A DNA stretch of 58,400 nucleotides from Flavobacteriales bacterium UBA6772. Lineage in GTDB: Bacteria > Bacteroidota > Bacteroidia > Flavobacteriales > UBA7430. The position numbers and the translations under genes are program-made. Under the pieces are notes generated by a model. That model ran no database searches, was not told the origin of the DNA, and saw nothing but the letters and a program-made list of their open reading frames with translations. Each line of letters begins with the position of its first letter. Within the stretch, counting starts at the first letter, position 1. The stretch lies in NCBI GenBank assembly GCA_905182215.1, contig CAJJAI010000033.1, forward strand, positions 1 through 58,400, written 5' to 3'. Below, piece by piece: positions 45,801-53,707 of this stretch.

Positions 45801-47225
45801 GTTCCAGACAACTCCTCGTGGTGGGAACCAACTTGTGGAGACTGGGCTAACTTAAATATAAGTTTAGTAGAATACGCTAACCAAACAATTAATGTGCAGT
45901 TTGTAAATGTAAATGGCTATGGAAATAGTCTATTTATAGACAATGTGAATTTTGCAAACAACGACGGAACTCTGGAACTCGTTAATCCAATTCCAGGATG
46001 TATAGATAGCAATGCTACCAACTACAACTCAAGTGCAAATATAGATGATGGTTCTTGTGAATATACCGCTTTTGGTGGACAGATGATTAATTTAAGTGAA
46101 GGCTGGAATTTAATTTCTACCTATATTATTCCAACTAACCCAGATTTAGAAGTAGTGTTAAATGAAGTTGTTGAGGAAATCGTTTTAGTAAAAGATTATA
46201 TAGGAAACGCCTATTTACCTGACTGGAATTTTAACGCCATTGGGAACATAAGTAATTACGAAGGATACCAAGTAAAAGCATCTACTAACTCTAGTTTCAC
46301 AGTAGAAGGTGAAATTATTGCACCTCAAAATACTACAGTTCCAGTACAGGAAGGATGGAATATAATTTCTTATTTACGTCAAAATAATGCCAATGCAGAA
46401 TTGGTTTTAGAAGAGGTCTCAGCTGAGATTGTTATTGTAAAAAACTACTTAGGGAACGCCTATCTACCCGCTTGGGATTTTAATGGTATTGGAGACTTTG
46501 AGCCTGGACAAGGATATCAATTAAAAGCAAATTCTGACTTCGAATTACAATACATTTCTAACAATGCAGAGTACCGAAATGTAGATTTAGTGACCATAAA
46601 AAACCAATCTACTAACAAAGAAATTAGCTTAAACACAGGCTCTAATATGCATTTGTTAATTCCAGAAAATGTATGGGATACAAGCATTTCTTTATGTGAC
46701 GAACTTTATGCTTACGATGCAGAAGGAAGATTAATTGGAGCCTCTAAAATAACGCTCCCAAATACACTTATTTGTCTTTGGGGAGATGATGTATTAACCG
46801 ACGAAAAAGAAGGCTTGTACACTGCCGAAGAAGTAAGGTATAAGGTTTGGAATAAATCTACTGGATTAGAACGCACTATTCAGGTACTTTCTAATAGCTC
46901 TACAAACTTTGTACAAGACCAGTTGATTATTGCTAGAAAGGTAAGCGAAAACGCATTTTCTAGTAATATCCAATTAATGGATGCAGTACCAAATCCTGCT
47001 AAAGACCAAACATTGATTCGCTTGTATATCGAAAACGATAGTGAGCTACATCTGGAACTTTTTGATGTGATAGGAAACAAAGTTTTAGACCTTGCTAAAG
47101 GGCAATATTCTAAAGGGTATCACGAATTTAACATTGATGTAAACACACTTTCTGCAGGTTCTTACCTCTACCAAATAAGGTGTAATATGGAGCGAAAAAC
47201 TAAACGTTTGGAGATCGTTAAGTAA
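42831..47225 (+). CDS. T9SS-secreted multidomain protein: BNR/VPS10-like propeller, PKD, jelly-roll, sorting domain
   Basis: A 1464-aa secreted protein. The ORF-track TTG at 42813 is replaced by the ATG at 42831 (MKKLFLSLALLLSTSIFAQ, signal peptide). Residues about 90-760 carry repeated SxDxGxTW/F blades (YKSSDGGATHTDIG, YYSTDNGNSFTQEE, KSTNGGSTWTNWTT), as in sialidase or sortilin-like propellers. A PKD domain (about 785-866, VSDVNGTDSQTISN) follows. A choice-of-anchor-J-like jelly roll (about 876-1043) follows it. Next comes GCIDSNATNYNSSANIDDGS, a known Bacteroidota linker motif. Two tandem repeats of about 84 aa come next (from about 1089 and 1173). A type A sorting domain from about 1381 (AVPNPAKDQTLIRLYIEND) ends the protein. 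Probably surface-attached or released; role unknown (adhesin or hydrolase-like). Confidence 0.88.
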   Translation: MKKLFLSLALLLSTSIFAQLEMRYAQSTDENPKWIQLMYTENPDAGLITEAYKDYYKTHPFVKNKHTQYYKRWQRSISRSSAKPTQKYIDASNARKSAAMWIPRGPFDFDIDAASRSYAPGAAHIYCVEQAITNTNVIYAGTATAGIWRSNDKGENWFCLSKNLPVGSVYSVEIDPTNEDIVYFSGAGTLYKSSDGGATHTDIGSGEFSSGISIKEIMIHNGKLWVASDQGLYYSTDNGNSFTQEESGSWQEMEVHPTNDQVLYAVRVNSTTTSFFKSTNNGSTFSEIGNGWPSPASGDEQKRTEISVSADSPNKVVALATGAANGGSGLYGVYISEDQGANWEFKCCGPQPGGPASSTNINTMAWSDTGTDDGGQYYYDVALAVNPLDANTIHIAGVQHWISTDGGDTFTCPAKWSHPDKDEYIHADIHDMRYFGNDLWVACDGGVFYSNNAGDSFDKKMYGISGTDFWGFGAGFSDGEVMLGGTYHNGTLIKDHEVYEGGWLCAEGGDNYRGFVNFADATKVYTDGGGRILPGDRTVSLGSFAMQYKPNASYIVGESSNLEFDPRSPNILYIGNETTLYKSFDNGASTSILNDFGEKVTSVEVAWSNPDYIYVATYAGWWDTKKMYKSSNAGSTWTDITPSSSVVNGQTWIPYDITISSDNANHIWMVRTSMYGTPSDGQGYDVFKSTNGGSTWTNWTTATLNDENITNVEHQRGSNGGVYIGTRQAVYYRDNTMSDWILYNNNLPLRTASTQLIPYYKEGVLKNGTNQGVWEVDFYTENAPSAQISADNFTINCTNNIVQFYNHSAMKTEGEEFSWSFPGGIPTSSTEKNPMVYYANSGNYDVTLTVSDVNGTDSQTISNFIEFEDLSLTDINEMEQNFNSEVFPPEGWILPEAGYSWQAIEITDANCETSTAAYVNNFSISQSGVEAGLLSPKVNLNIFENATLSFNYAYARYGANYSDGLKVQVSTDCGETWTTLWEAYGTDLSTVPDNSSWWEPTCGDWANLNISLVEYANQTINVQFVNVNGYGNSLFIDNVNFANNDGTLELVNPIPGCIDSNATNYNSSANIDDGSCEYTAFGGQMINLSEGWNLISTYIIPTNPDLEVVLNEVVEEIVLVKDYIGNAYLPDWNFNAIGNISNYEGYQVKASTNSSFTVEGEIIAPQNTTVPVQEGWNIISYLRQNNANAELVLEEVSAEIVIVKNYLGNAYLPAWDFNGIGDFEPGQGYQLKANSDFELQYISNNAEYRNVDLVTIKNQSTNKEISLNTGSNMHLLIPENVWDTSISLCDELYAYDAEGRLIGASKITLPNTLICLWGDDVLTDEKEGLYTAEEVRYKVWNKSTGLERTIQVLSNSSTNFVQDQLIIARKVSENAFSSNIQLMDAVPNPAKDQTLIRLYIENDSELHLELFDVIGNKVLDLAKGQYSKGYHEFNIDVNTLSAGSYLYQIRCNMERKTKRLEIVK
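46098..46560 (+). repeat. tandem internal duplication in the T9SS-secreted protein gene
   Basis: Two units about 252 bp apart encode EGWNLISTYI...YIGNAYLPDWNFNAIG...GYQVKA and EGWNIISYLR...YLGNAYLPAWDFNGIG...GYQLKA. The protein identity is high while the DNA has diverged at many third positions, so the duplication is not recent. Confidence 0.8.
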
Positions 47226-47260
47226 ACTATCTAACGAAAACGTCTTAAAAGAATACTAAA

Positions 47261-47300
47261 AAGTCCTCACCGAAATATTTTTCGATGAGGACTTTTTTAT
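47261..47300 (+). terminator. intrinsic terminator after the T9SS-secreted protein gene
   Basis: A 9-bp stem AAGTCCTCA/TGAGGACTT, extended by CGAAA/TTTCG pairing in the loop, is followed by six T. It lies 36 bases past the stop codon. Confidence 0.85.
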
Positions 47301-47386
47301 TTCAATTCAAGTATAGATTTATAGGCTTGTTTAAAGGATGCTGAATTTAGGCTATAAATACTAAATAGTTAAAAAACGTGTTGTAG

Positions 47387-47628
47387 TTCTTTTACTTGAT
47401 CAAAAGAACCAAAAATCATGTCTTCAATTCTTTCTTATCGTTCAATAAACTTTAAAATGGCTAGTAAAATGAACTCGCTAAACTCCCTTCGGTCGTTTAG
47501 TTCAAACAACATTTTACTACACTCATTTTATACGTCTATTTCTCTAAAAGAATAGAGGACGGGTAAAAAAAGGAACGTAAATACTCAAAAGTCAAAAATT
47601 TATGTTCCCTGCAAACAAGCGGATAAGC
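47387..47628 (-). repeat. dispersed intergenic repeat, copy B (inverted relative to copy A)
   Basis: About 242 bp, the reverse complement of copy A (40014-40268). The identical 52-bp core is 47439-47490. On its minus strand, a short reading frame across the core gives LNDRREFSEFILLAILKFIER before a stop; in copy A the same frame has a stop codon, so protein coding is unlikely. This repeat plus the terminator account for most of the 411-bp gap 47226-47636. Confidence 0.85.
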
Positions 47629-47636
47629 ATATAGAT

Positions 47637-48443
47637 TTAAAACCTACACCCAAAAACAATATTAGTTTGTACAAAGAAGAAATACTGACTCGCTCTATCA
47701 ACCGGATTCTGAGTAGTACGAATGTCTGGCATATGAATAAATCCAGCTTTCAATTCTGAGGAAACAAATAAATATTTTCCTAAGTTCAGTTGAGCTGCAC
47801 CTACAGCACTCATTCCGTATCCTGCTAAATGAAAATCATCGTGTCTAGCATTGTTTAAAAGAGTGGCATTCGTTTTAGGAATCATAATACCGACTCCTAA
47901 ACCTTCACTTAAATCCAAAGAAATTTTATTGCGCTTCCAAAACTCATCTGTTCTTCGGAGTTCAACATTAATATAATTGAGTCCGTCGGTATGTTCAAAA
48001 AGCAATAAGTGCGTATCCAAAACTATTTCATCATCTTCATAAACACCATCAAAATCGGTTTCTGAATTCTCAATAAATCCGTTTACAGAAACAACCTGAT
48101 TAGAATCTACCACATATTTCATGTGATCTGCGCCAATAGAAATAGAGTACTTATTAGTAATGAAATAGCCAACACGGGCATTAAATTGAGGAATGGTAAT
48201 TCGTAAAGGGTGAAAATAATCGTAGGTATTAAAAGGTGTTTGTCGGTCGTGCGCAATTGTGTTTTCGATGGTGAAATCGTAGTCTTTACCAGAAAAATGA
48301 ATATCCGAAGTACTATACATTGCTCTGTTCCAACCCCAATATAAAAAGACTTCTCCTTTTCTAGATTTCACTTCCTGCGCTTGTTCTTGCGCCATTAGCG
48401 CAAAACTAAAGAGTGATAGTAAGAGTAAACAGTAATTCCGCAT
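47637..48443 (-). CDS. putative outer-membrane beta-barrel protein
   Basis: A 268-aa protein with a signal peptide (MRNYCLLLLSLFSFALMAQ). The mature part has alternating strands, for example GEVFLYWGWNRAMYSTSDIH, PQFNARVGYFITNKYSISIG, NYINVELRR and LSEGLGVGIMIPK. It ends QTNIVFGCRF, with a terminal aromatic residue as expected for barrel insertion. The family is, as I recall, common in Flavobacteriia, with a conserved DFT-rich start and a GADHMKYV motif, but no function is known. It stands alone next to copy B of the dispersed repeat. Confidence 0.7.
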   Translation of the reverse strand: MRNYCLLLLSLFSFALMAQEQAQEVKSRKGEVFLYWGWNRAMYSTSDIHFSGKDYDFTIENTIAHDRQTPFNTYDYFHPLRITIPQFNARVGYFITNKYSISIGADHMKYVVDSNQVVSVNGFIENSETDFDGVYEDDEIVLDTHLLLFEHTDGLNYINVELRRTDEFWKRNKISLDLSEGLGVGIMIPKTNATLLNNARHDDFHLAGYGMSAVGAAQLNLGKYLFVSSELKAGFIHMPDIRTTQNPVDRASQYFFFVQTNIVFGCRF

Positions 48444-48578
48444 GAATAAATTAATTTTATGTTGGCAAAATAAGGAAATATTAAGGACTTAAACAGCATA
48501 GTATCTAGCTAAATAGCAGTCGGATTACAATATGATAAAAGTCTTGCCTAATGTGTTTCCTAATTGAGAAAAGGCTCG

Positions 48579-48586
48579 TATTTTTG
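48579..48586 (+). promoter_or_regulatory. -7 box upstream of hemA
   Basis: TATTTTTG followed by C matches TAnnTTTG, 20 bases before the TTG start of hemA. It would drive the haem gene cluster. Confidence 0.55.
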
Positions 48587-48606
48587 CACAAATCAATTCT
48601 AAGGAT

Positions 48607-49842
48607 TTGAGCGTACAGGAAGCTAAATTTATAAGTCTAGGGATTTCGCATTGGAAAACACCAATCGATATCCGCGGAAAATTCAGTTTTCCTCAAGAAG
48701 CTGTAGAAGCTATTCTTGAGGAGGCTAAGGAGCTAGGTATTAAGAGCCTTTTTGTGCTTACTACCTGTAACCGCGCACAGTTTTTTGCACATACCCACAA
48801 TGCTTTTATCCTAAAAGAACTCTTTGCAAAGCACACCAAAGCATCGCTAGAAGAATTCGAAAAATACCATTTCCTACTGACTGAAGACGAAGCTGTACAT
48901 CAACTTTTTGAGCTGTGTTGTGGATTGGATTCTATGATATTGGGTGATTTACAAATTGTAAGTCAGGTAAAAGACGCGGCTAAATACGCCAATAAAAAAG
49001 GGATGTTAGATGGCTACTCTCATAGGTTGATGCAATTTGTATTGCAGGCTTATAAAGATGTGCGTACCGATACTGCCATAAACGAAGGCCCTGCCTCTGT
49101 AGCTCATGCTGCCGTACTGTTCATGAAAGAGCGTTTTAAGCAGTTTACCGATAAAAAAATCCTCCTCTTTGGAACTGGCGAAATTGGCGAAACAACCGTT
49201 AAAAACTTACAGAAGCACAGCTACAAAGAGATGGTTCTTATAAACCGAACCCGTTCTAAAGCAGAAGCTATTGCCAAACCATTAAGCATACGTGTTGCCG
49301 ATATAGAAAAGCTAAAAGACGAATTAATCGATACCGATATATTAATTGTGGCTACTGGCGCGTTTGAACCTACGGTGCACACAGAACATTTTAAGGGATT
49401 AAACTGCGAAATGTTGTTATTGGATTTATCGGTTCCAAGGAATATAGATTCCGAAGTTGATCAGATAGAAAACCTTGAGCTTATCGATATGGATCAGCTC
49501 AATAGCATACAAGATGAAACTTTGGCAATGCGTCGCAAGAACATTCCCAAAGCGCGTACCATCATCAACCTACATAAAAACGAATTTTACGACTGGGTAT
49601 TAATGCGTCATTTATCGCCTACTATTCAGGCTTTACGCGAAAAACTACATTCGTATAGAACGGATGAGCTCGAACAACAGAAATTCCGTTTGAGTGATGA
49701 AGAGTTTAAAAAAGCAGATAAGTTGGCTACCAGTGTGGTTAATAAAATTGCCAATCAAGCTACAGAATACATCAAATCGAAATACCGTCAATCTGATGAA
49801 ATGGTAAAGATGGTAGAAGAAATGTTTAAACTGAACCCATGA
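48607..49842 (+). CDS. hemA: glutamyl-tRNA reductase
   Basis: Reduces glutamyl-tRNA-Glu to glutamate-1-semialdehyde with NADPH, the first step of C5 haem synthesis. The start is a TTG (48607, SVQEAKFISLG follows); no ATG precedes it in frame. The 411-aa protein has the catalytic cysteine in VLTTCNRAQFF (near 52), GLDSMILGDLQIVSQVKDA, the NADPH-binding ILLFGTGEIGETTVKNL (near 185) and the C-terminal helical dimerisation domain. It overlaps hemC by 4 bases and leads the hem operon. HemL and HemB are not in the window. Confidence 0.94.
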   Translation: MSVQEAKFISLGISHWKTPIDIRGKFSFPQEAVEAILEEAKELGIKSLFVLTTCNRAQFFAHTHNAFILKELFAKHTKASLEEFEKYHFLLTEDEAVHQLFELCCGLDSMILGDLQIVSQVKDAAKYANKKGMLDGYSHRLMQFVLQAYKDVRTDTAINEGPASVAHAAVLFMKERFKQFTDKKILLFGTGEIGETTVKNLQKHSYKEMVLINRTRSKAEAIAKPLSIRVADIEKLKDELIDTDILIVATGAFEPTVHTEHFKGLNCEMLLLDLSVPRNIDSEVDQIENLELIDMDQLNSIQDETLAMRRKNIPKARTIINLHKNEFYDWVLMRHLSPTIQALREKLHSYRTDELEQQKFRLSDEEFKKADKLATSVVNKIANQATEYIKSKYRQSDEMVKMVEEMFKLNP

Positions 49843-50759
49843 TTCGAATAGGAACCCGAAAAAGCAAGCTGGCTTTATGGCAAGCGTATAAAGTACAAGA
49901 GGAACTCAAAGCGCTAGGGCAGGCTTCCGAATTGATTTTAATAGAATCTGAAGGCGATATAGTACTCGATACGCCCCTACCACTTATGGGTGGAAAAGGT
50001 GTATTTACTAAAGCTTTGGATGATGCTTTGGTAGCTGGAAAAATCGATATTGCAGTTCACTCTCATAAAGACATCCCTACCGACTTACCCGAAGGAATAG
50101 AGCTTTGTACAGTAATGGAAAGAGCCAATCCTTTTGATGTGTTGGTGGTTCGTAAAGACACCGAATTCTTAAACATTGAAGACTACGCTGGCTTAATCGC
50201 CACGAGTTCTAATAGAAGAAGATCACAGTGGCTAGACCGCTACGAAAAACACAGTACATGCGACATCCGTGGAAATGTACAAACACGTATTAAAAAGCTT
50301 AGAGAGAGTAATTGGGATGGTGCCATTTTCGCTGCTGCGGGATTGCAACGCTTAGAGCTCGATCACGAAATAGCTATGGTTTTAGATTGGATGGTACCTG
50401 CACCTGGACAAGGAGCAGTTGCTGTGGTTTGCCGAGAAGGTGATACTGCTACTGCAGCTATTTGTAGTGGTTTCCACCACGAAGAAACTGCTTTTTGCAC
50501 AGGTATAGAGAGAGATTTCTTGAATCGATTAAATGGTGGTTGCTCCGCTCCTATTGGCGCTTACGCGAAAGTGGAAGAAGGGATTCTTAAACTCCAGACC
50601 ATCGTTATGGATCCAAATGCCGAAATTAAGATTGAGGTAAATTTAGAAAAGGATGCTATGCTCGCGCACAACTTAGGGATAGAAGCAGCAGAATATGCTC
50701 TGGAAAGAGGTGCAAAAGACATCATCGATAAACTACCTAAAGAAAAGCGCTTACACTAG
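49839..50759 (+). CDS. hemC: porphobilinogen deaminase (hydroxymethylbilane synthase)
   Basis: Polymerises four porphobilinogens into hydroxymethylbilane. The 306-aa protein starts MIRIGTRKSKLALWQAYKVQ. It contains GGKGVFTKALDDAL, AVHSHKDIPTDLPEG, SSNRRRSQWLDRY and RGNVQTRIKKL. The dipyrromethane-cofactor cysteine is in LNGGCSAPIGAYA (near 235). Its stop is directly followed by the hemD ATG, and its start overlaps hemA, so expression is coupled. Confidence 0.97.
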   Translation: MIRIGTRKSKLALWQAYKVQEELKALGQASELILIESEGDIVLDTPLPLMGGKGVFTKALDDALVAGKIDIAVHSHKDIPTDLPEGIELCTVMERANPFDVLVVRKDTEFLNIEDYAGLIATSSNRRRSQWLDRYEKHSTCDIRGNVQTRIKKLRESNWDGAIFAAAGLQRLELDHEIAMVLDWMVPAPGQGAVAVVCREGDTATAAICSGFHHEETAFCTGIERDFLNRLNGGCSAPIGAYAKVEEGILKLQTIVMDPNAEIKIEVNLEKDAMLAHNLGIEAAEYALERGAKDIIDKLPKEKRLH

Positions 50760-51440
50760 ATGAATCAAAAAGGGCACATATGGATTACTAAATCGCTGAA
50801 CGAGCGACAAAGAACCTATGTCCAAAATTTAGGACTTCAGATTAAAGAAGTAGCCCTTACAAAGATTAAATCTATTGACTTCCCGAAAGACCTTGCTGAA
50901 GCTGAAGCTTGGATTTTCACTTCTCAAAATGCTGTAAAAAACGTACTTCGACAGGCTCAGTACGACAAAGGTGGGTTTTCAGGAACAGTTTATGCTTCTG
51001 GGAAGCTAACAGCAAAAGCATTGCAAGAGAAAGGTTTTGAAACTATATCTGGTGCTGATGAAACGGCTCTTAGTTTAGCAGAAAAAATTGCTGAAGACGG
51101 TATTAAATCTGCTCTTTTCTTTTGTGGAAACATGCGCAGAAACGAGCTACCACAATACCTAGCTAAAAAAGGAATTCAACTAAAAGAAGAAGTTGTTTAC
51201 CACACGCTTTTAGAACCTAAAATGATACAAGCTCAAAAAGGAGACGCCCTCTTTTTTATGAGTCCATCTGCAGTAGAATCTTATGCTATGCTAAACGAAT
51301 TCAATACAGAAATCGATTATTACAGTATTGGAGGAACTACTGCCAAAGCATTACAGAATAAGGGCATTCAAAAACATCACACAGCAGCAGAAGCTTCGCT
51401 TGAAGCCATGCTGAAACAATACACTACAGAAAACAACTAG
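50760..51440 (+). CDS. hemD: uroporphyrinogen-III synthase
   Basis: Closes hydroxymethylbilane with inversion of ring D to uroporphyrinogen III. HemD sequences are poorly conserved; this 226-aa protein shows the usual [47 protein letters not shown] and [14 protein letters not shown] segments at the expected spacing. It lies between hemC and hemE with 0 and 2 bases of gap, which supports the call strongly. Confidence 0.92.
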   Translation: MNQKGHIWITKSLNERQRTYVQNLGLQIKEVALTKIKSIDFPKDLAEAEAWIFTSQNAVKNVLRQAQYDKGGFSGTVYASGKLTAKALQEKGFETISGADETALSLAEKIAEDGIKSALFFCGNMRRNELPQYLAKKGIQLKEEVVYHTLLEPKMIQAQKGDALFFMSPSAVESYAMLNEFNTEIDYYSIGGTTAKALQNKGIQKHHTAAEASLEAMLKQYTTENN

Positions 51441-51442
51441 AT

Positions 51443-52471
51443 ATGGAGTTTCCAAAATTAAAAAACGACCTCTTACTAAGAGCTTTAAAAGGTGAAATCG
51501 TTGAAAGACCACCGGTATGGATGATGCGTCAAGCAGGGCGTTTTTTACCAGATTACATGGTTTTAAGAGAGAAGTATACTTTCTTCGAACGCTGTGAAAC
51601 TCCCCATTTAGTTTCTGAGATTACCACCATGCCTATATGGCAAGTGGGTACCGATGCAGCCATTTTATTCTGTGATATTTTAGTCGTTCCTATGGCTATG
51701 GGATACCATGTAGATATGGTTCCTGGTGTAGGTCCTCGTCTTCCGAGAACTGTAAAAACTTTAGCGGATGCCGAAGCGATTGTTGTTCCCGATGTAGAGA
51801 TTGCATTAGGATATGTAATGGAAGGGATTAAGCAAACGCGTATGGACCTAAAAGGGGAAGTTCCATTGATTGGTTTTGCGGGTGCTCCATGGACTTTACT
51901 TTGTTATATGGTTCAAGGAAGAGGTTCGAAAGATTTTTCTGAAGCAAAGAAATTCTGTTTTGAGCAACCTGAAGCTGCTAGAGTATTGTTACAAAAGATT
52001 ACCGATACTACGATTGCTTATATGAAAGCACAGATTAAAGCGGGTGCTCAAGCATTCCAATTATTCGATTCGTGGGCTGGTTTATTGAGTCCAGATGACT
52101 TTATGGAATTCTCTTATCCTTACTTAAAGCAAATTGTTGCCGAATGTACTGTTCCGAATATCTTATTCGCTAAAGGTTCGTGGTATGCTTTAGAAGAATT
52201 AAAAGCTACGGGTGCCAACGGTATCGGTATCGACTGGGCAGTAACACCAGAAATGGCTCGTAAAGTTTTAGGACACGATGTAACCATTCAAGGGAATTTC
52301 GATCCTTCAAGATTATACGCGCCTATTCCTAAAATTGAACAATGGACTAAAGAGATGATTGACCGTTTTGGAAAAGACAGATACATCGTAAACTTAGGAC
52401 ATGGTATTTTACCCGATGTTCCTGTAGACCATGCAAGAGCGTTTATCAATGCAGTGAAAAACTATAGTTAA
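51443..52471 (+). CDS. hemE: uroporphyrinogen decarboxylase
   Basis: Decarboxylates the four acetate side chains of uroporphyrinogen III to give coproporphyrinogen III. The 342-aa protein has the family signature [17 protein letters not shown] (near 22), [13 protein letters not shown] with the catalytic Asp, [26 protein letters not shown] and [12 protein letters not shown]. It starts 2 bases after hemD. About 118 bases of repeat-like sequence separate it from hemF. Confidence 0.97.
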   Translation: MEFPKLKNDLLLRALKGEIVERPPVWMMRQAGRFLPDYMVLREKYTFFERCETPHLVSEITTMPIWQVGTDAAILFCDILVVPMAMGYHVDMVPGVGPRLPRTVKTLADAEAIVVPDVEIALGYVMEGIKQTRMDLKGEVPLIGFAGAPWTLLCYMVQGRGSKDFSEAKKFCFEQPEAARVLLQKITDTTIAYMKAQIKAGAQAFQLFDSWAGLLSPDDFMEFSYPYLKQIVAECTVPNILFAKGSWYALEELKATGANGIGIDWAVTPEMARKVLGHDVTIQGNFDPSRLYAPIPKIEQWTKEMIDRFGKDRYIVNLGHGILPDVPVDHARAFINAVKNYS

Positions 52472-52589
52472 AAAGGAGTCAGGATTCTGGAGACAGAAGT
52501 CAGATGAAATTTTGAGTTTTAAGCTTTGAGTGATAACTAAAAGCTAGCCAAAAGGCTTTTGTCATTTTCAAATCGTCAAATCAATTTAC
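52472..52589. repeat. wordy intergenic repeat-like sequence (R3) between hemE and hemF
   Basis: On the minus strand this reads TTATCACTCAAAGCTTAAAA, then CTCAAAATTTC, then CTGACTTCTGTCTCCAGAAT, then CCTGACTCC: the same vocabulary as R1 (8051-8129). Nearer hemF are AAAAGCTAGCCAAAAGGCTTTT, a possible small hairpin, and TTTTCAAATCGTCAAATC. Confidence 0.5.
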
Positions 52590-53498
52590 ATGAACATAAA
52601 GGAGACATTTACAGCCCACCTCTTCGATTTACAAAATCGTATTTGCGCTGCTTTGGAAGAAGTAGATGGCAAAGCTAAATTTGTAGAAGATGCTTGGGAA
52701 CGCCCAGGTGGTGGCGGTGGTAAAACACGCGTTATCGCCAATGGCGATGTCTTCGAAAAAGGAGGAGTTAATACCTCTATAGTACACGGTGAATTACCCG
52801 AGGTTTTTAAGGAAAAGTTTGGGGTGAGCGAAGCGAGTTTTTATGCTTGTGGACTCTCCTTGGTTATTCATCCTACGAGTCCTAAAATTCCTACCGTACA
52901 TGCCAATTGGCGCTATTTTGAAATGTACGATGGCGATGGAAAAGTGATTAAAAGATGGTTTGGTGGTGGCTCCGATCTTACTCCGTATTATATTGTAGAG
53001 GACGATGCAAAACATTTTCACCAGGTGATGAAAGATATGTGTGACACTCACAATAAAGCATACTACTCTGAATTCAAAAAAGCCTGCGACGAATATTTCT
53101 TTAACTCTCACAGAGATGAAACACGTGGTATTGGCGGCATCTTTTACGATTATAAACAAGAAGACGAAAGTATGTCTTGGGAAGCACTTTTAGCCTTTCA
53201 AATAGACGCTGGAAACTGCTTTGTAGAAGCCTATGCTCCGATAGTTGAAAAACACAAAGAGGAGACCTATACCGAAGCTCAAAAATACTGGCAAGAAATC
53301 CGCCGTGGACGCTATGTAGAATTTAATTTACTCCACGACAGAGGCACACATTTCGGTATTAAAACCAAAGGTAGAACAGAATCTATTCTGATGAGCTTAC
53401 CTTCTACCGTTCGTTGGGATTACGATTTCCAAACCGAAAAAGGAAGCGAAGAAGCGAAGTTGATTGAAGTACTGATGAATCCTAAAGATTGGGTTTAA
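52590..53498 (+). CDS. hemF: oxygen-dependent coproporphyrinogen III oxidase
   Basis: Converts coproporphyrinogen III to protoporphyrinogen IX using O2, which implies aerobic haem synthesis. The 302-aa protein has AWERPGGGGGKTRVIANGDV, SLVIHPTSPKIPTVHANWRY, WFGGGSDLTPYYI and RRGRYVEFNLLHDRGTHFG, all hallmarks of HemF. It is the last hem gene here and is followed by a terminator. Confidence 0.97.
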   Translation: MNIKETFTAHLFDLQNRICAALEEVDGKAKFVEDAWERPGGGGGKTRVIANGDVFEKGGVNTSIVHGELPEVFKEKFGVSEASFYACGLSLVIHPTSPKIPTVHANWRYFEMYDGDGKVIKRWFGGGSDLTPYYIVEDDAKHFHQVMKDMCDTHNKAYYSEFKKACDEYFFNSHRDETRGIGGIFYDYKQEDESMSWEALLAFQIDAGNCFVEAYAPIVEKHKEETYTEAQKYWQEIRRGRYVEFNLLHDRGTHFGIKTKGRTESILMSLPSTVRWDYDFQTEKGSEEAKLIEVLMNPKDWV

Positions 53499-53553
53499 AT
53501 CGAACACGTGGATCGTAATTCGGAAAACGGAAGACGTGAGGTGTTAAAATTAT

Positions 53554-53597
53554 AAAAGCTTGCTACTCTAAAGCTCTAGAGAAGCAAGCTTTTTTAT
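53554..53597 (+). terminator. intrinsic terminator after hemF
   Basis: A 10-bp stem AAAAGCTTGC/GCAAGCTTTT encloses a loop that itself can pair (CTCTAAAGCTCTAGAG), followed by T. It separates the hem cluster from dxr. Confidence 0.82.
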
Positions 53598-53694
53598 TCA
53601 ATAATGAAATACAAAAATTCAGTATTACAGTTTTCATCAAACACTACATTTCAACACTATCCAACACAGAGCACTAAAGGCATCAAAAAATAAG

Positions 53695-53702
53695 TATCTT
53701 TG
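53695..53702 (+). promoter_or_regulatory. -7 box immediately before dxr
   Basis: TATCTTTG followed by C matches TAnnTTTG and ends only 5 bases before the dxr ATG. Transcription from it would start at about the start codon, so the dxr mRNA may be leaderless. Confidence 0.55.
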
Positions 53703-53707
53703 CGCTT

